From: Anaerolineae bacterium
GTDB taxonomy: Bacteria; Chloroflexota; Anaerolineae; Epilineales; Epilineaceae
Reading direction: 5' to 3'
Assembly: GCA_029262755.1 (NCBI GenBank)
Contig: JAJCYU010000105.1
Location: 1-46,498, forward strand
Length of the DNA: 46,498 bases
Positions 1 through 8,858 of the stretch are shown one piece after another; the stretch's first letter is position 1, and every line of letters begins with the position of its first letter. A program made the translations under genes and the position numbers. The notes beneath the pieces are model-generated. The model was not told where the DNA came from. It did not search any database and saw only the letters and a program-made list of their open reading frames with translations.

Positions 1-117
1 CACACCGCCGGCCACGGCCGCGGCCGTGCCGGTCTCGACGCTTTCCTTGTGCGCGCCACCGGGATTACGCAGGTGGACGTGCACATCGATCAACCCGGGC
101 AACGTATGACGGCTCAC
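1..117 (-). CDS. pyrC: Dihydroorotase, N-terminal fragment (runs off window)
   Basis: The first 39 codons are visible; the gene continues beyond position 1. Dihydroorotase interconverts carbamoyl aspartate and dihydroorotate in cytoplasmic pyrimidine synthesis. Read from GTG at 117, the protein starts with a short tail and then [20 protein letters not shown], the metal-binding HxH strand of the amidohydrolase superfamily followed by the (R/N)PGG.HKE and GTAAA.AGG pattern seen in dihydroorotases of the CAD/PyrC type. GTG 117 was chosen because a GGGAG Shine-Dalgarno sits 8 nt upstream; a longer in-frame start (GTG 186) exists but has an unconserved leader. Asn replaces the usual Glu in LREPG, so a related cyclic amidase (hydantoinase or allantoinase) cannot be excluded from this fragment. 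Confidence 0.75.
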   Translation of the reverse strand, partial: MSRHTLPGLIDVHVHLRNPGGAHKESVETGTAAAVAGGV

Positions 118-371
118 GCTCTGATCTCCCGGCAACAAAACACGCCAGGGGCTCGCGGTCCCTGGCGCCGATGCTCCGCGGCGCACGCTTGGCGCGTCAC
201 GGCGCCTCGTCGTCGCTCAGTCATTTCGAGGCGGGATTCTAGCACGACCGCCCCGCACCGACCAGGATCCGCGACGCCCGGGCGGTCGCTGCGGGGCGGA
301 TCGAGGTAGGTGCGGGGGGCGGGGCCGAAGTGGATGCAGCGTGGATGCGATCTCGTGCGAACGACGCGATC

Positions 372-599
372 TTACTCGCCTGGTTCGTCCGTGAACCGGT
401 CGGCCAGGCGACCGATCCAGATCGTGACCACGACGGCGATCACGGTCACGAGGATCGCGTACAGCCACGGCCCACCAGAGTTCAGCGGCGCTTGCTCGGC
501 GAACCAATTCTGGATGGCCTCGTTCCAGGCCAACGCGGCCACGAGGCCGAATGCGGCGGTGACGAGATCCGAGATCTTGTTGATGACTTCCTTACCCAT
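372..599 (-). CDS. DUF5654-like small membrane protein
   Basis: A 75-residue protein of unknown function. Residues 13-27 (TAAFGLVAALAWNEA) match the conserved core I associate with the DUF5654 family of small prokaryotic membrane proteins. A second hydrophobic stretch (about residues 46-63, LYAILVTVIAVVVTIWIG) is a clear transmembrane helix, and the C-terminus is charged (ADRFTDEPGE). The ATG at 599 is preceded by GGAGAA six bases upstream, a good ribosome binding site. It stands alone between the dihydroorotase fragment and the TPM-domain gene on the same strand, with more than 180 bp on each side, so it is probably transcribed separately. Family call is from memory of the motif; function unknown. 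Confidence 0.75.
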   Translation of the reverse strand: MGKEVINKISDLVTAAFGLVAALAWNEAIQNWFAEQAPLNSGGPWLYAILVTVIAVVVTIWIGRLADRFTDEPGE

Positions 600-785
600 G
601 ACACGTTCTCCGTGGAGATGCGCGGTGCGAAGATGCGCAGTGTCCGGACGCCCGTCGACGACCGGTAGCCGCCACGGTAGCGGGGGCGGTGAGCGACCGT
701 CAACGGAATCGGGTATCGAGTTGGGTTTCGATCGCGCGGAGTCGTGTGATCGAAGGCTGCGTCGTAATCGCCTCGTCCCCGCCCG

Positions 786-3266
786 CTACCACCCGTCCTG
801 TTCGACCCGCGGCTCCACCTCGCCCGACGGTGGTCGGCCGCCCCAGCGGCCCTTGCGCAGCGGTTGGCCGGGGTCGCGCGTCGCGCCCCAATCGCCGAAG
901 CGGCCGGGGAACGGTGCGCGGCGAGGCGGGGCGGGCGGGGGCGCGACGGGGCCGGCCCACGTGGCGCGGTCCGCCCACGCGGTGCGGCGCGCGTCGCGGC
1001 GTGCTACATCCTCGCGCGCGATCGCCAGCGCGTCCGCCGCGATGCGCGCCACGCGCTCCCATGCCTCGATGCCCTCGGCGCCGCCGGCGCGTAGGGCCTG
1101 GCGCGCGGCCCAGCGGGCGGTGCGCGCTTCGTCCAAGCGGGTGGCGGCGCGTCGGCCGAGGTCGGCGGCGTGGACGTCCTGGTAGCGCGCGGCGTGCTCG
1201 ACCGTGGCCTCGGCCCAGCGGCGCAGCGAGCGCAGCCGGCGTCGCCGCAGCCCGTGCACGTCCCGGCCCGGCAACGCGTCCAGCGCGCGGTCCGCTTCGC
1301 GCAGCGCGGCGCGTGCGAGCACAGGATCGGGTTGCGCGGCGCCGAGCGCGGCGCGCGCCTCGTCGCGCAACGCAGCGGCGCGGCGTCCGGGCTCGCTCTC
1401 CGCACCGCCCAAGATCCCGAGCTGCGCATCAAGCCCCGTGATCTCCGACTCTGACTCGCGCGCCAGGTGGGCGAGCAAGGCCGCGCGGGCCACGAGACCG
1501 CTAGCCAAGGCTCGCGCCCGATCGATCTCCCGCGTCGCGCGACCCAAGTGCAGCGCCGCGACCAGCGCCGGATCGGACGCTCGGCTCTGTGCACCGGTTT
1601 GTGCGCCGGTCCGAGTACCCGACGGTGTGCCGGCCTGTGCACCGTCCTGTACGCCGTCGCCTGCGCTTGCGCGTGCGCCTTCCCGTGCCCCGTCCTGTGC
1701 ACCGAGCAGCGCGCGTAGCATCGCGGCTGCCAGCGCTAGGCTTGCCTCGGCCTCGCTGCCGTCGCCCACGACATCGGACCAGGTTGCGTCCGCGTACGGG
1801 GCGATCTCGCGGAACGCGGCGACCGCGGCGTCGAGACGATCGTCCGCCGTACGCAATGCCGTCGCGGCGCGCGCGATGCGGCGGGCGATGTCGGAGGCGT
1901 CCTCGGCGTGGCGCGCCGCGGGCAGCAGCGCCTCGTCGACCAACGTGTCGGCACGGCCCCACAGGCGCTCGGGGAGGGCGAAGGCCTCGTCGGCGGAGGG
2001 CAGCGCGAGGGCCGCGCGCCCGGCCAATGCGGGCAACGCGCGCTCGTAGGCCGCGCGTTCCGCGGCGATGGCGCCCGAGGCCGCCGCGACGCGTTCTTCC
2101 GCTTCCTCTTCGAGTTCCTTGGCGTGCTCGGATTCCCGGTCCAGCTGTTCGACGTAGGCGTGCAGCGCCTCGGCCTCCGCCAACAGCTCTTCCAGGCGAC
2201 CCGCGCTGTCGCGGCCATCGTCCTGGGTGGCCAGGGCGGTCGGCGCTTGCGCGCGGGCCTCGAGGCGTCGCCGCAGCTCTCGGAAGCGCTCGACCATGCC
2301 CTGGTGGCGGCGATCGAGCTCCAACAGCGTGTCGCCGCCCAGCGACTCCACACGGCTCATCAAGGTGGTGAGCGCGGGACTGTCGCCGACGAGCCGGCCG
2401 TCCAGAGCCTCGACGCGCGCGCTCACCCGCCGCACCGTGACCGGCTCCGGCGTGGCCCCGCCCGCGGCGGGCGCGGTGCGGCGATCGCCGGCGCGGCTCC
2501 AGGCCCAGAGGGCGAGCAGGGCCGCGCCGAGGCCGAGCGCCAAGAGCCTACCCGGCAGGCCGTCCGTCTCGGCAAGGTCGGGCCCGGATGGCGCCGGCGT
2601 CGCGGCCGCCATCGCGGCGGGCACGTAGCCGCCGCGGCCGGGCGGGGCGTTGGACAGGTCGTCGGCCACCGCGTCCAGACCGGCCTCGATCGCCGCACCG
2701 ACATCTCCGCCGACGACCAGCGGCGCCACAGCGCGCTCGACGCGGATGGGGTCCAAGAAGCCGCCGTAGGCGTTGCCCACCGCGTAGCTGAAGCCGGCAT
2801 GGCCCAGGTCAAGGCAGAGGAAGAAGGCCACGGCATCGTCCACCATCTCGCCCGGCCGCGGGGCAAGGCCGTAGTGCACCAGCGCGCCGTCGTAGTAGGG
2901 ATCCGGCGCCGGCCGGCAGTCGTCCACGATGATCACGATGCCTTCGAGCGCGTAACGTTCCCCTATGCGCTCGGCGAAGTCGCGCGTCAGCTGCGCGCTC
3001 TCGTCCACGCCGAGGCTGCCGGATCCGTCCGCCACGAAGCCTCGCCGCGGCGGGTAGGGCGATTGGGCGTGGACGGTGGGCGCGAACACGGCGGAACCGA
3101 GCGCGGCGGCCAGGACGGCGAGCGTGATGAGCACGGACGGCACGCGGGCCGGCGCTCGGCGAGCCCGGCCGGACGTCGCCGTCAGGCGCAACGAACGCGC
3201 GGCGGCGCGGGTCGCGCGCCGCCGCGTACAATTCGGGCGTGGGGATGGTGCGAGATAATCGTCCAT
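786..3266 (-). CDS. TPM-domain membrane protein with long coiled-coil C-terminus
   Basis: About 826 residues. A hydrophobic signal sequence (SVLITLAVLAAALGSAVFA, around residue 50) ends at an AxA-like site before RGFVADGSGSLGVDESAQL, the start of a TPM domain (family of YgcG, Psb32 and MOLO-1), which runs to about residue 200. A transmembrane helix follows near residue 230 (LLALGLGAALLALWAW). The remaining ~570 residues are Ala/Arg/Glu-rich and look coiled-coil, with a low-complexity Gly-Ala-Gln stretch in the middle encoded by degenerate short repeats around 1,585-1,710. The expected topology is an extracytoplasmic TPM domain and a large cytoplasmic helical part. TPM domains have been linked to photosystem repair and phosphatase activity elsewhere; the role here is unknown. 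Start uncertain: ATG 3266 gives a long basic leader, and GTG codons just before the signal sequence are possible. Confidence 0.75.
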   Translation of the reverse strand: MDDYLAPSPRPNCTRRRATRAAARSLRLTATSGRARRAPARVPSVLITLAVLAAALGSAVFAPTVHAQSPYPPRRGFVADGSGSLGVDESAQLTRDFAERIGERYALEGIVIIVDDCRPAPDPYYDGALVHYGLAPRPGEMVDDAVAFFLCLDLGHAGFSYAVGNAYGGFLDPIRVERAVAPLVVGGDVGAAIEAGLDAVADDLSNAPPGRGGYVPAAMAAATPAPSGPDLAETDGLPGRLLALGLGAALLALWAWSRAGDRRTAPAAGGATPEPVTVRRVSARVEALDGRLVGDSPALTTLMSRVESLGGDTLLELDRRHQGMVERFRELRRRLEARAQAPTALATQDDGRDSAGRLEELLAEAEALHAYVEQLDRESEHAKELEEEAEERVAAASGAIAAERAAYERALPALAGRAALALPSADEAFALPERLWGRADTLVDEALLPAARHAEDASDIARRIARAATALRTADDRLDAAVAAFREIAPYADATWSDVVGDGSEAEASLALAAAMLRALLGAQDGAREGARASAGDGVQDGAQAGTPSGTRTGAQTGAQSRASDPALVAALHLGRATREIDRARALASGLVARAALLAHLARESESEITGLDAQLGILGGAESEPGRRAAALRDEARAALGAAQPDPVLARAALREADRALDALPGRDVHGLRRRRLRSLRRWAEATVEHAARYQDVHAADLGRRAATRLDEARTARWAARQALRAGGAEGIEAWERVARIAADALAIAREDVARRDARRTAWADRATWAGPVAPPPAPPRRAPFPGRFGDWGATRDPGQPLRKGRWGGRPPSGEVEPRVEQDGW

Positions 3267-3427
3267 GGATACGGTCGGCGAGCGTAGCATTCCGGCCCAA
3301 GGGGCGCAACAGATCCGCAGGCTCGCGACCCGATTCCTCTGTTGGTGCCTTGAGGGCGTTCCGCTACCGTTGAAGGTTCCGTGTCAATCGTTGTCATCCC
3401 CGACAGCGTTCCCCTGGAGTTCCCCGC

Positions 3428-5368
3428 ATGCCCGAGTGGTTGGTCCTCCTAGGCCGTCTGATCGGCTACTTGGCGCCCTATCGAGCCCGGGTCGTGCTGG
3501 CCTATAGCGCGATGCTTTGCGTGACGCTCCTGACGCTCATCGTGCCGGCCGTTCTGGCGTGGGTGGTCGACGTGGCCCTCTCCGACGCGCCGGCATCGGC
3601 TATCGGCCCGCCGGCGTGGCTGCCGGGTTCGGAGGCGATCCAGACATGGGCGATCGGCACGGGCAGCGAGCTGCTGCTGTGGGCGGCGGGCGGTTTGCTT
3701 GCGCTGGCGGCCCTGCGCGGCGTCTTTTCCTTCGTACAACTCTACGTGGGCGTGTGGCTCAGCCAACAGGTGGCCTTCGACCTGCGCGGCGCCTACTTCG
3801 ACGCCGTAGAGAACCAGGCCTTCTCCTTCCACGACCGGACCCAGACCGGCGACCTCATGGCGCGCGCCGTAGGTGACATCTCCAAGGCCCAGGCCTTCGT
3901 CGGCGAGGGACTGCTGGAGGCGATCAACACGCCGCTGCTCTTCTTGGGCACCATCGCGGTGTTGTTCTCGATCGCGCCGCCGCTGGCCGCCGTGACGGCG
4001 GTGCCGCTGCTGGTGCTTGTATGGGTCACCATCCGCTTCGGTCGCATCATCGAGCCGCGATTCAAGGCGGTGCAGGACCAGGAGGGCGTGATCAGCACCC
4101 GCGCCCAGGAGAACTTCACGGGTGCGCGCGTGGTGAAGGCCTTTGCACGCGAGCCGCACGAGATCGAGCGCTTCGACGAGGAGAACGAGATCTTCCTCGA
4201 TCGGCGCATCGAGGTCATCGCCGGCTTCGCGGAGTTCTTCCCGACCATGACCGCCATCGTGACGGCCGCTATCGCGGTCGTGCTGTGGGTGGGCGGCGGC
4301 ATGGTCCTGCGCGGCGAAATGACAATCGGCACGTTGGTCGGCTTCAACTTCTGGGTGCTGATGCTCGCGCAGCCTACGCAGAACCTCGGCTTCCTGGTCA
4401 ACCGCGGCGCCGAGGCGATCGCGGCGGCGCGCCGTCTGTTCGAAATCCTGGATGCACCGCGTCCCATCCGCCCGCCAACCGACCCCATCGCGCTGCCCAC
4501 CATCGAGGGCCGGGTGCGCTTCGACAACGTCACCTTCGGCTACGACACGGCGCGGCCGGTGCTGCATGACATCGACCTCACGGTGGGACCGAACCAGGTC
4601 GTCGCGCTCTTCGGCGCGACGGGCAGCGGCAAGACGAGCCTGGTGTCGCTGATCGCGCGCTTCTACGACGTCACGGAAGGCGCGGTGAGCGTGGACGACG
4701 TCGACGTACGCCGCCTCGAGCTACCCGCCCTGCGGCGGCGCATCGGCTTCGTGCGTCAGGACGCCTTCCTCTTTTCGTCTTCGATCCGCGACAACATCGC
4801 CTACGGCCTGGCCGGCCGACCCTCGTCGGCGTCGGACGGCACGGGCACCAACGAAACGGCCATGCCGGTCGACGAAGAGCTGCTCGTCGCCGCGGCTAAA
4901 GCCGCCCAGGCACACGCGTTCATCACGGCGCTGCCCGCCGGCTACGACACGCTCGTGGGCGAGCGCGGCGTGACGCTCTCCGGCGGCCAGCGCCAACGCA
5001 TCGCGATCGCGCGCGCGCTCGTCACACGTCCGCGCATCCTCGTGCTCGACGACGCGTTGAGCGCGGTCGACACGGAGACGGAGTCGCGCATCCAGGAGGC
5101 GTTGGTCGAATGGATGCGCGGACGCACCACGTTCGTCATCGCCCAGCGGTTGCTGAGCCTGCAGCATGCCGACCTGGTCGTCGTGCTCGACGAGGGTCGC
5201 ATCGTGGAACGCGGCTCCCACGACGAGCTCGTGCAGGCGGGCGGACGCTACCAGCGCGTCTACGAGCTCCAGCTGCAGGAACAGGTGGAGGCCTCGGACG
5301 CAGCGCGTGATTCCGCGGACGACGCACCGGAGCGCGCGGACGCAGCGCGCGATGGAGGCGGCACATGA
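3428..5368 (+). CDS. ABC exporter half-transporter, degenerate-site subunit
   Basis: 646 residues: a six-helix ABC_membrane domain (about 15-320) fused to an ATPase domain (about 350-610). Walker A is GATGSGKTS and the signature is LSGGQRQR. The Walker B end reads LVLDDALSAVD, so the catalytic Glu is Asp542, and the switch His is Gln573 (FVIAQRL). These two changes are those of the degenerate subunit of heterodimeric exporters such as TM287/288. A 22-residue insertion of Ser/Gly/Thr residues lies between the Q-loop and the signature. The C-terminal ~40 residues are Asp/Ala/Arg-rich and low complexity. The ATG has CTGGAG 8 nt upstream. The next gene overlaps by 4 nt (ATGA), so the two are translationally coupled. 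Substrate unknown (drug or lipid export is usual). Confidence 0.93.
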   Translation: MPEWLVLLGRLIGYLAPYRARVVLAYSAMLCVTLLTLIVPAVLAWVVDVALSDAPASAIGPPAWLPGSEAIQTWAIGTGSELLLWAAGGLLALAALRGVFSFVQLYVGVWLSQQVAFDLRGAYFDAVENQAFSFHDRTQTGDLMARAVGDISKAQAFVGEGLLEAINTPLLFLGTIAVLFSIAPPLAAVTAVPLLVLVWVTIRFGRIIEPRFKAVQDQEGVISTRAQENFTGARVVKAFAREPHEIERFDEENEIFLDRRIEVIAGFAEFFPTMTAIVTAAIAVVLWVGGGMVLRGEMTIGTLVGFNFWVLMLAQPTQNLGFLVNRGAEAIAAARRLFEILDAPRPIRPPTDPIALPTIEGRVRFDNVTFGYDTARPVLHDIDLTVGPNQVVALFGATGSGKTSLVSLIARFYDVTEGAVSVDDVDVRRLELPALRRRIGFVRQDAFLFSSSIRDNIAYGLAGRPSSASDGTGTNETAMPVDEELLVAAAKAAQAHAFITALPAGYDTLVGERGVTLSGGQRQRIAIARALVTRPRILVLDDALSAVDTETESRIQEALVEWMRGRTTFVIAQRLLSLQHADLVVVLDEGRIVERGSHDELVQAGGRYQRVYELQLQEQVEASDAARDSADDAPERADAARDGGGT

Positions 5369-7278
5369 GCGAGCGCACCAACCATCCAAGCGAGCGCTCC
5401 CGCGAGCGCGCGCCCGACCTCGACGAGATATTCGGCAGCGAGCAGGCCACCGACCGCTTCGCGACCCGCGTCGAGCGCGGCGTGCTCGTGCGGCTGCTGT
5501 CCTACATGGGCCCCTACAAGAGCCAGATGTGGCGCGCGCTGGCGCTCATGGCGCTCACGAGCGCGATGGCGGTTGCGGCGCCCAACATCGTGGGCGAGGT
5601 GGTGGACGTGGTGGCCGACGGCGTCCGCAGCGGCGACGTAGCAGGCGCATCGCGGCGCATGGGCCTGTGGCTCGCGGCGCTGCTGGCATCGATCGGCATC
5701 GGCTGGGCCAGCAATCGCGCGCGGCTGCACATCCTGGCCGAGATGGGCACGCGCGTGATCGTCGACGTACGCAGCGAGCTCTTCGCGCACCTGCAGCACT
5801 TATCCATGCGCTTCTACGACACCTACAAGGTCGGCCGCCTGATCAGCCGCATCATGGGCGATGTCTTCGTGCTGCAGAACTTCGTGACCTGGGCCATCGT
5901 GGGCACGGCCCGCAGCGTCTTCACGCTCTTGTTCATCGTCATCACGCTCCTATGGCGCGACGCCCAGCTCGCAGCGCTGGTGCTGCTCGTGCTGCCCGTC
6001 ATGGGAATCGCGACCCGCCTGTGGAGCCGCAAGGCGCGCGAAGCCTGGCGCGAGGTTCGGCGCCGGATCTCGGTGCTCAACGGCTACCTCAACGAGAACG
6101 TGAGCGGCGTTCGCGAGGCGCAGGCCTTCGCGCGTGAGATCGCCAACGCCCGGACCTTCGCCGGCCTGAACGGCGCCCACCGCAACGCCAACCTCGACGC
6201 GGCGCGTCTGTCGGCGGTCTTCTTCCCGGCCGTGGATTGGCTCGGCACCTTCGGGATGTCGATCGTGGTGGCCTACGGCGCCTTCGCGCCGGGCGCGGAC
6301 GTATCGGCCGGCGACCTCACGGCCTTTGCGCTCCTGGTCGATCGCTTCTTCAACCCGATCCGCGAGCTGGCCCGCCGCTACAACCAGCTGTTGGCCACCA
6401 CCGCCGCCAGCGAGCGCATCTTCGAGCTGCTCGACCTCGCGCCGGACCTGGACGACGCGGTGGACGCAGAGACCGCGCCGCGCTTCGCGGGCCACGTCCG
6501 GCTGGACGACGTGACCTTCGGCTACGGCGAAGAGCCCGTGCTGCGCGACGTAAACCTCGACGTACCGGCCGGCTCTACGGTCGCGCTCGTCGGTCCGACC
6601 GGCGCAGGCAAGAGCAGCATCATCAACCTCGTGGCGCGCTTCTACGATGTCGACGAGGGCGCGGTCACCATCGACGGCTACGACGTGCGCGACCTCACGC
6701 TCGATAGCCTCCGCGCCCAGATGGGCATCGTCCTGCAAGAGACCTTCCTCTTCGGCGGCTCGATCGCGGACAACATCCGCTACGGGCGGCTGGCGGCCAC
6801 GGACGACGAGGTGGCGGCGGCGGCGCGCGCGGTGGGCGCGGCCCATTTCATCGACGCGCTGCCCGAAGGCTACGACGCGCCGGTCGGCGAGCGGGGCGTT
6901 AACCTGTCGAGCGGGCAGCGCCAGCTCGTGGCCTTCGCCCGTGCGTTGCTGGCCGATCCGCGCATCCTCATCCTCGACGAGGCCACCGCCAGCGTCGACA
7001 CGGAGACCGAGGGCGTGATCCAAGCGGCCTTGGAACTGTTACTGAAGGACCGGACGGCTTTCGTGATCGCGCACCGCCTAAACACGGTCCGATCGGCGGA
7101 TCTGATCGCGGTCGTCGATGACGGCCGCATCGTCGAACGGGGCTCGCACGACGAGCTGATCGCGGCCGGCGGTGCATACCACGACCTCTACACGCTGCAG
7201 TGGCGTAACGCACCGGCGTCGGTCGAAGACAGTGGCAAAGGTAGTCGCGAAGGCATCTCGGTGACTGCATCAAGCTGA
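5365..7278 (+). CDS. ABC exporter half-transporter, catalytic subunit
   Basis: 637 residues, membrane domain (about 45-340) plus ATPase domain (about 370-610). Walker A is GPTGAGKSS, the signature is LSSGQRQL, Walker B ends LILDEATASVD with catalytic Glu539, and the switch is His570 (FVIAHRL): all canonical apart from LSSGQ for LSGGQ. It would contribute the active Walker A/B site and the off-consensus signature, which is the arrangement expected for the partner of the preceding subunit. About 45 extra hydrophilic residues precede the first helix. Its start codon overlaps the stop of the upstream subunit. The heterodimer assignment is inferred from gene order and complementary site residues. 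Confidence 0.93.
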   Translation: MSERTNHPSERSRERAPDLDEIFGSEQATDRFATRVERGVLVRLLSYMGPYKSQMWRALALMALTSAMAVAAPNIVGEVVDVVADGVRSGDVAGASRRMGLWLAALLASIGIGWASNRARLHILAEMGTRVIVDVRSELFAHLQHLSMRFYDTYKVGRLISRIMGDVFVLQNFVTWAIVGTARSVFTLLFIVITLLWRDAQLAALVLLVLPVMGIATRLWSRKAREAWREVRRRISVLNGYLNENVSGVREAQAFAREIANARTFAGLNGAHRNANLDAARLSAVFFPAVDWLGTFGMSIVVAYGAFAPGADVSAGDLTAFALLVDRFFNPIRELARRYNQLLATTAASERIFELLDLAPDLDDAVDAETAPRFAGHVRLDDVTFGYGEEPVLRDVNLDVPAGSTVALVGPTGAGKSSIINLVARFYDVDEGAVTIDGYDVRDLTLDSLRAQMGIVLQETFLFGGSIADNIRYGRLAATDDEVAAAARAVGAAHFIDALPEGYDAPVGERGVNLSSGQRQLVAFARALLADPRILILDEATASVDTETEGVIQAALELLLKDRTAFVIAHRLNTVRSADLIAVVDDGRIVERGSHDELIAAGGAYHDLYTLQWRNAPASVEDSGKGSREGISVTASS

Positions 7279-7364
7279 CGTCGAATTCAATGGCTGGAGC
7301 ACTCGACGGCAACCGCACGACGTACTGTATGTGCCCGTAACACAAGTGAAACGTCGCCGGAGCC

Positions 7365-7394
7365 TTTACAAGGGTAGGCTTCTTAAGCTAGTAT
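7365..7394 (+). promoter_or_regulatory. Sigma-70 type promoter upstream of rpoD
   Basis: TTTACA (7365-7370) and TAGTAT (7389-7394) are separated by 18 bp in a locally AT-richer stretch, giving a predicted transcription start near 7401. It lies after the ABC exporter genes and about 150 bp before the rpoD start. Read by eye only; no other good candidate was seen in the 267-bp gap. Confidence 0.45.
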
Positions 7395-7442
7395 ATGCCG
7401 GTTGGCAACGTAAGGATTTTTGCTCACGCACGTCGTAGAAAG

Positions 7443-7495
7443 TGCCGGGGTCGAGTCCCAAGGCTGCATCGGACCCGGCATCGGCGTTTTTGTTT
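7443..7495 (+). terminator. Intrinsic terminator or attenuator ahead of rpoD
   Basis: TGCCGGGGTC (7443-7452) pairs with GACCCGGCA (7472-7480) with one bulged G. The stem is followed after a short GC-rich spacer by TTTTTGTTT (7487-7495). It could end the ABC exporter transcript, or, because it lies downstream of the promoter at 7365-7394, act as an attenuator or make a short leader RNA before rpoD. Confidence 0.6.
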
Positions 7496-7545
7496 CATGT
7501 CCGTCCTCGGGCGGCACTCTCGTGGACGGGATCAGCTAGGGGCGG

Positions 7546-8703
7546 ATGGCGATGATTTGGAAAGAACTTAAGAAGACTGCGGCGACCCAGGTCCTGGAGG
7601 ATCTTTTTCGACGCGCGGAAGACCAGAACAACGGCCTGACCACGGCTGACATTCTCGAGATCTGGCCCCAGGCGGGCGACGATATCGAGACCGTCATCGA
7701 GTTTCTCGAAGAGAAGGGCATCGAGATCGATCACGGGATCAAGCCGCAGGCGAACTATACGCCGGCCAACACGGCCGATTTCGAAGGCATCGATTCCGAC
7801 GACTCGATCAGCCTCTACTTCCGCGAGGTCGGCACCATCGACTTGCTGGACGCGGCGAAGGAGATCGAGCTGGCCAAGCGCATCGAGGCCGGTCGCGAAG
7901 CACAGATGGTCCTCGATGATGAAGAGACCGAGCTCAACCGCAAGACCCGCACACGCCTGACCGGCGTCATGCGCGACGGCGAGCAGGCCAAGCGCGAGCT
8001 CACGCAGGCCAACAGCCGCCTGGTCATCAGCATGGCCAAGCGCTACTTGGGCCAGGGCGTGCCTTTCCTGGACCTGATTCAGGAAGGCAACCTCGGGCTG
8101 ATGCGCGCCGTCGAGAAGTTCGACTGGCGTCGCGGTAACAAGTTCTCGACCTACGCCACCTGGTGGATTCGCCAGTCGCTCACCCGCGGCCTGGCCGACC
8201 AGGGGCGCACGATCCGCGTGCCCGTGCACATGAACGACCGCATCCGTAAGGTCTACGCGGTCGCCCATGCGCTCGAGACGCACCTCGGCCGGCGCCCGAC
8301 GCCGGAAGAGATCGCGCGTGAGCTGGAGATGGAGGTCGAGAAGGTCGAGCTGGCGCTCAAGGCCAGCCGCCGCAGCATCAGCCTCGAGAAGCCCGTCGGC
8401 CATGAAGGCGAGAGCGAGCTCGGTCAGTTCATCGAGGACGAGACGAGCGAGGATCCCCTCGAGAGCGCCTCGCTCGATCTGCTGCGCGGCGATGTCGAGG
8501 ACGTCCTGCAGGGCCTTACCGCCCGCGAGCAGCGTGTCCTAGAGCTACGTTACGGCCTACGCGGCCACCGCGCGTACACCCTCAAAGAGGTCGGCAAGAT
8601 CTTCGGGCTGACGCGCGAGCGGGTCCGCCAGATCGAGAAGGAGGCGCTGCGCAAGCTGCGCCACCCGAACCGCGCCCGCATGCTCAAGGCGTACTTGAAC
8701 TAG
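7546..8703 (+). CDS. rpoD: Primary RNA polymerase sigma factor (RpoD/SigA)
   Basis: 385 residues. Sigma-70 of group 1: a region 1.1-like N-terminus (about 1-65, predicted winged helix with LTTADILEIWPQ), region 1.2 (DSISLYFREVGTIDLL, about 86-101), region 2 with the -10 binding/melting helix FSTYATWWIRQS and the core-binding LDLIQEGNLGLMRAVEKFDW segment, region 3 (RIRKVYAVAHALE to GHEGESELGQFIED) and region 4.2 (YTLKEVGKIFGLTRERVRQI). Length and completeness are usual for SigA of Chloroflexota, Actinobacteria and Firmicutes. The ATG at 7546 follows TAGGGGCGG; an in-frame ATG two codons later (7552) is possible. It is followed by a strong terminator and probably forms a single-gene unit. Directs housekeeping transcription. 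Confidence 0.97.
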   Translation: MAMIWKELKKTAATQVLEDLFRRAEDQNNGLTTADILEIWPQAGDDIETVIEFLEEKGIEIDHGIKPQANYTPANTADFEGIDSDDSISLYFREVGTIDLLDAAKEIELAKRIEAGREAQMVLDDEETELNRKTRTRLTGVMRDGEQAKRELTQANSRLVISMAKRYLGQGVPFLDLIQEGNLGLMRAVEKFDWRRGNKFSTYATWWIRQSLTRGLADQGRTIRVPVHMNDRIRKVYAVAHALETHLGRRPTPEEIARELEMEVEKVELALKASRRSISLEKPVGHEGESELGQFIEDETSEDPLESASLDLLRGDVEDVLQGLTAREQRVLELRYGLRGHRAYTLKEVGKIFGLTRERVRQIEKEALRKLRHPNRARMLKAYLN

Positions 8704-8745
8704 AGCTCGCGGTCGAGAGATCGATGAGGCAGTTAGCGAAGATTC

Positions 8746-8777
8746 ACGAGGCGGGGCTCCCAGGAGCTCCGCCTCGT
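8746..8777 (+). terminator. Rho-independent terminator after rpoD
   Basis: A 15-bp stem, ACGAGGCGGGGCTCC (8746-8760) with GGAGCTCCGCCTCGT (8763-8777), one G-U wobble and a tiny loop. It is followed by TCGTTGTC with only weak T content. It lies 43 bp after the rpoD stop and before the convergent P450 gene, so it may serve both strands. Confidence 0.7.
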
Positions 8778-8858
8778 TCGTTGTCGGCGCGGGGTCGGCG
8801 GGACCGCTGCGTCCCGTCAACTCGGCTGTGTCCCGGAAATCGCCCTTCGCACGCCTTG

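Noticed and set aside
1908..3287. Long plus-strand open frame opposite the TPM gene
   Set aside because: It mirrors the minus-strand gene; the translation is Arg/Ala-rich low complexity without domains, as usual for high-GC shadow frames.
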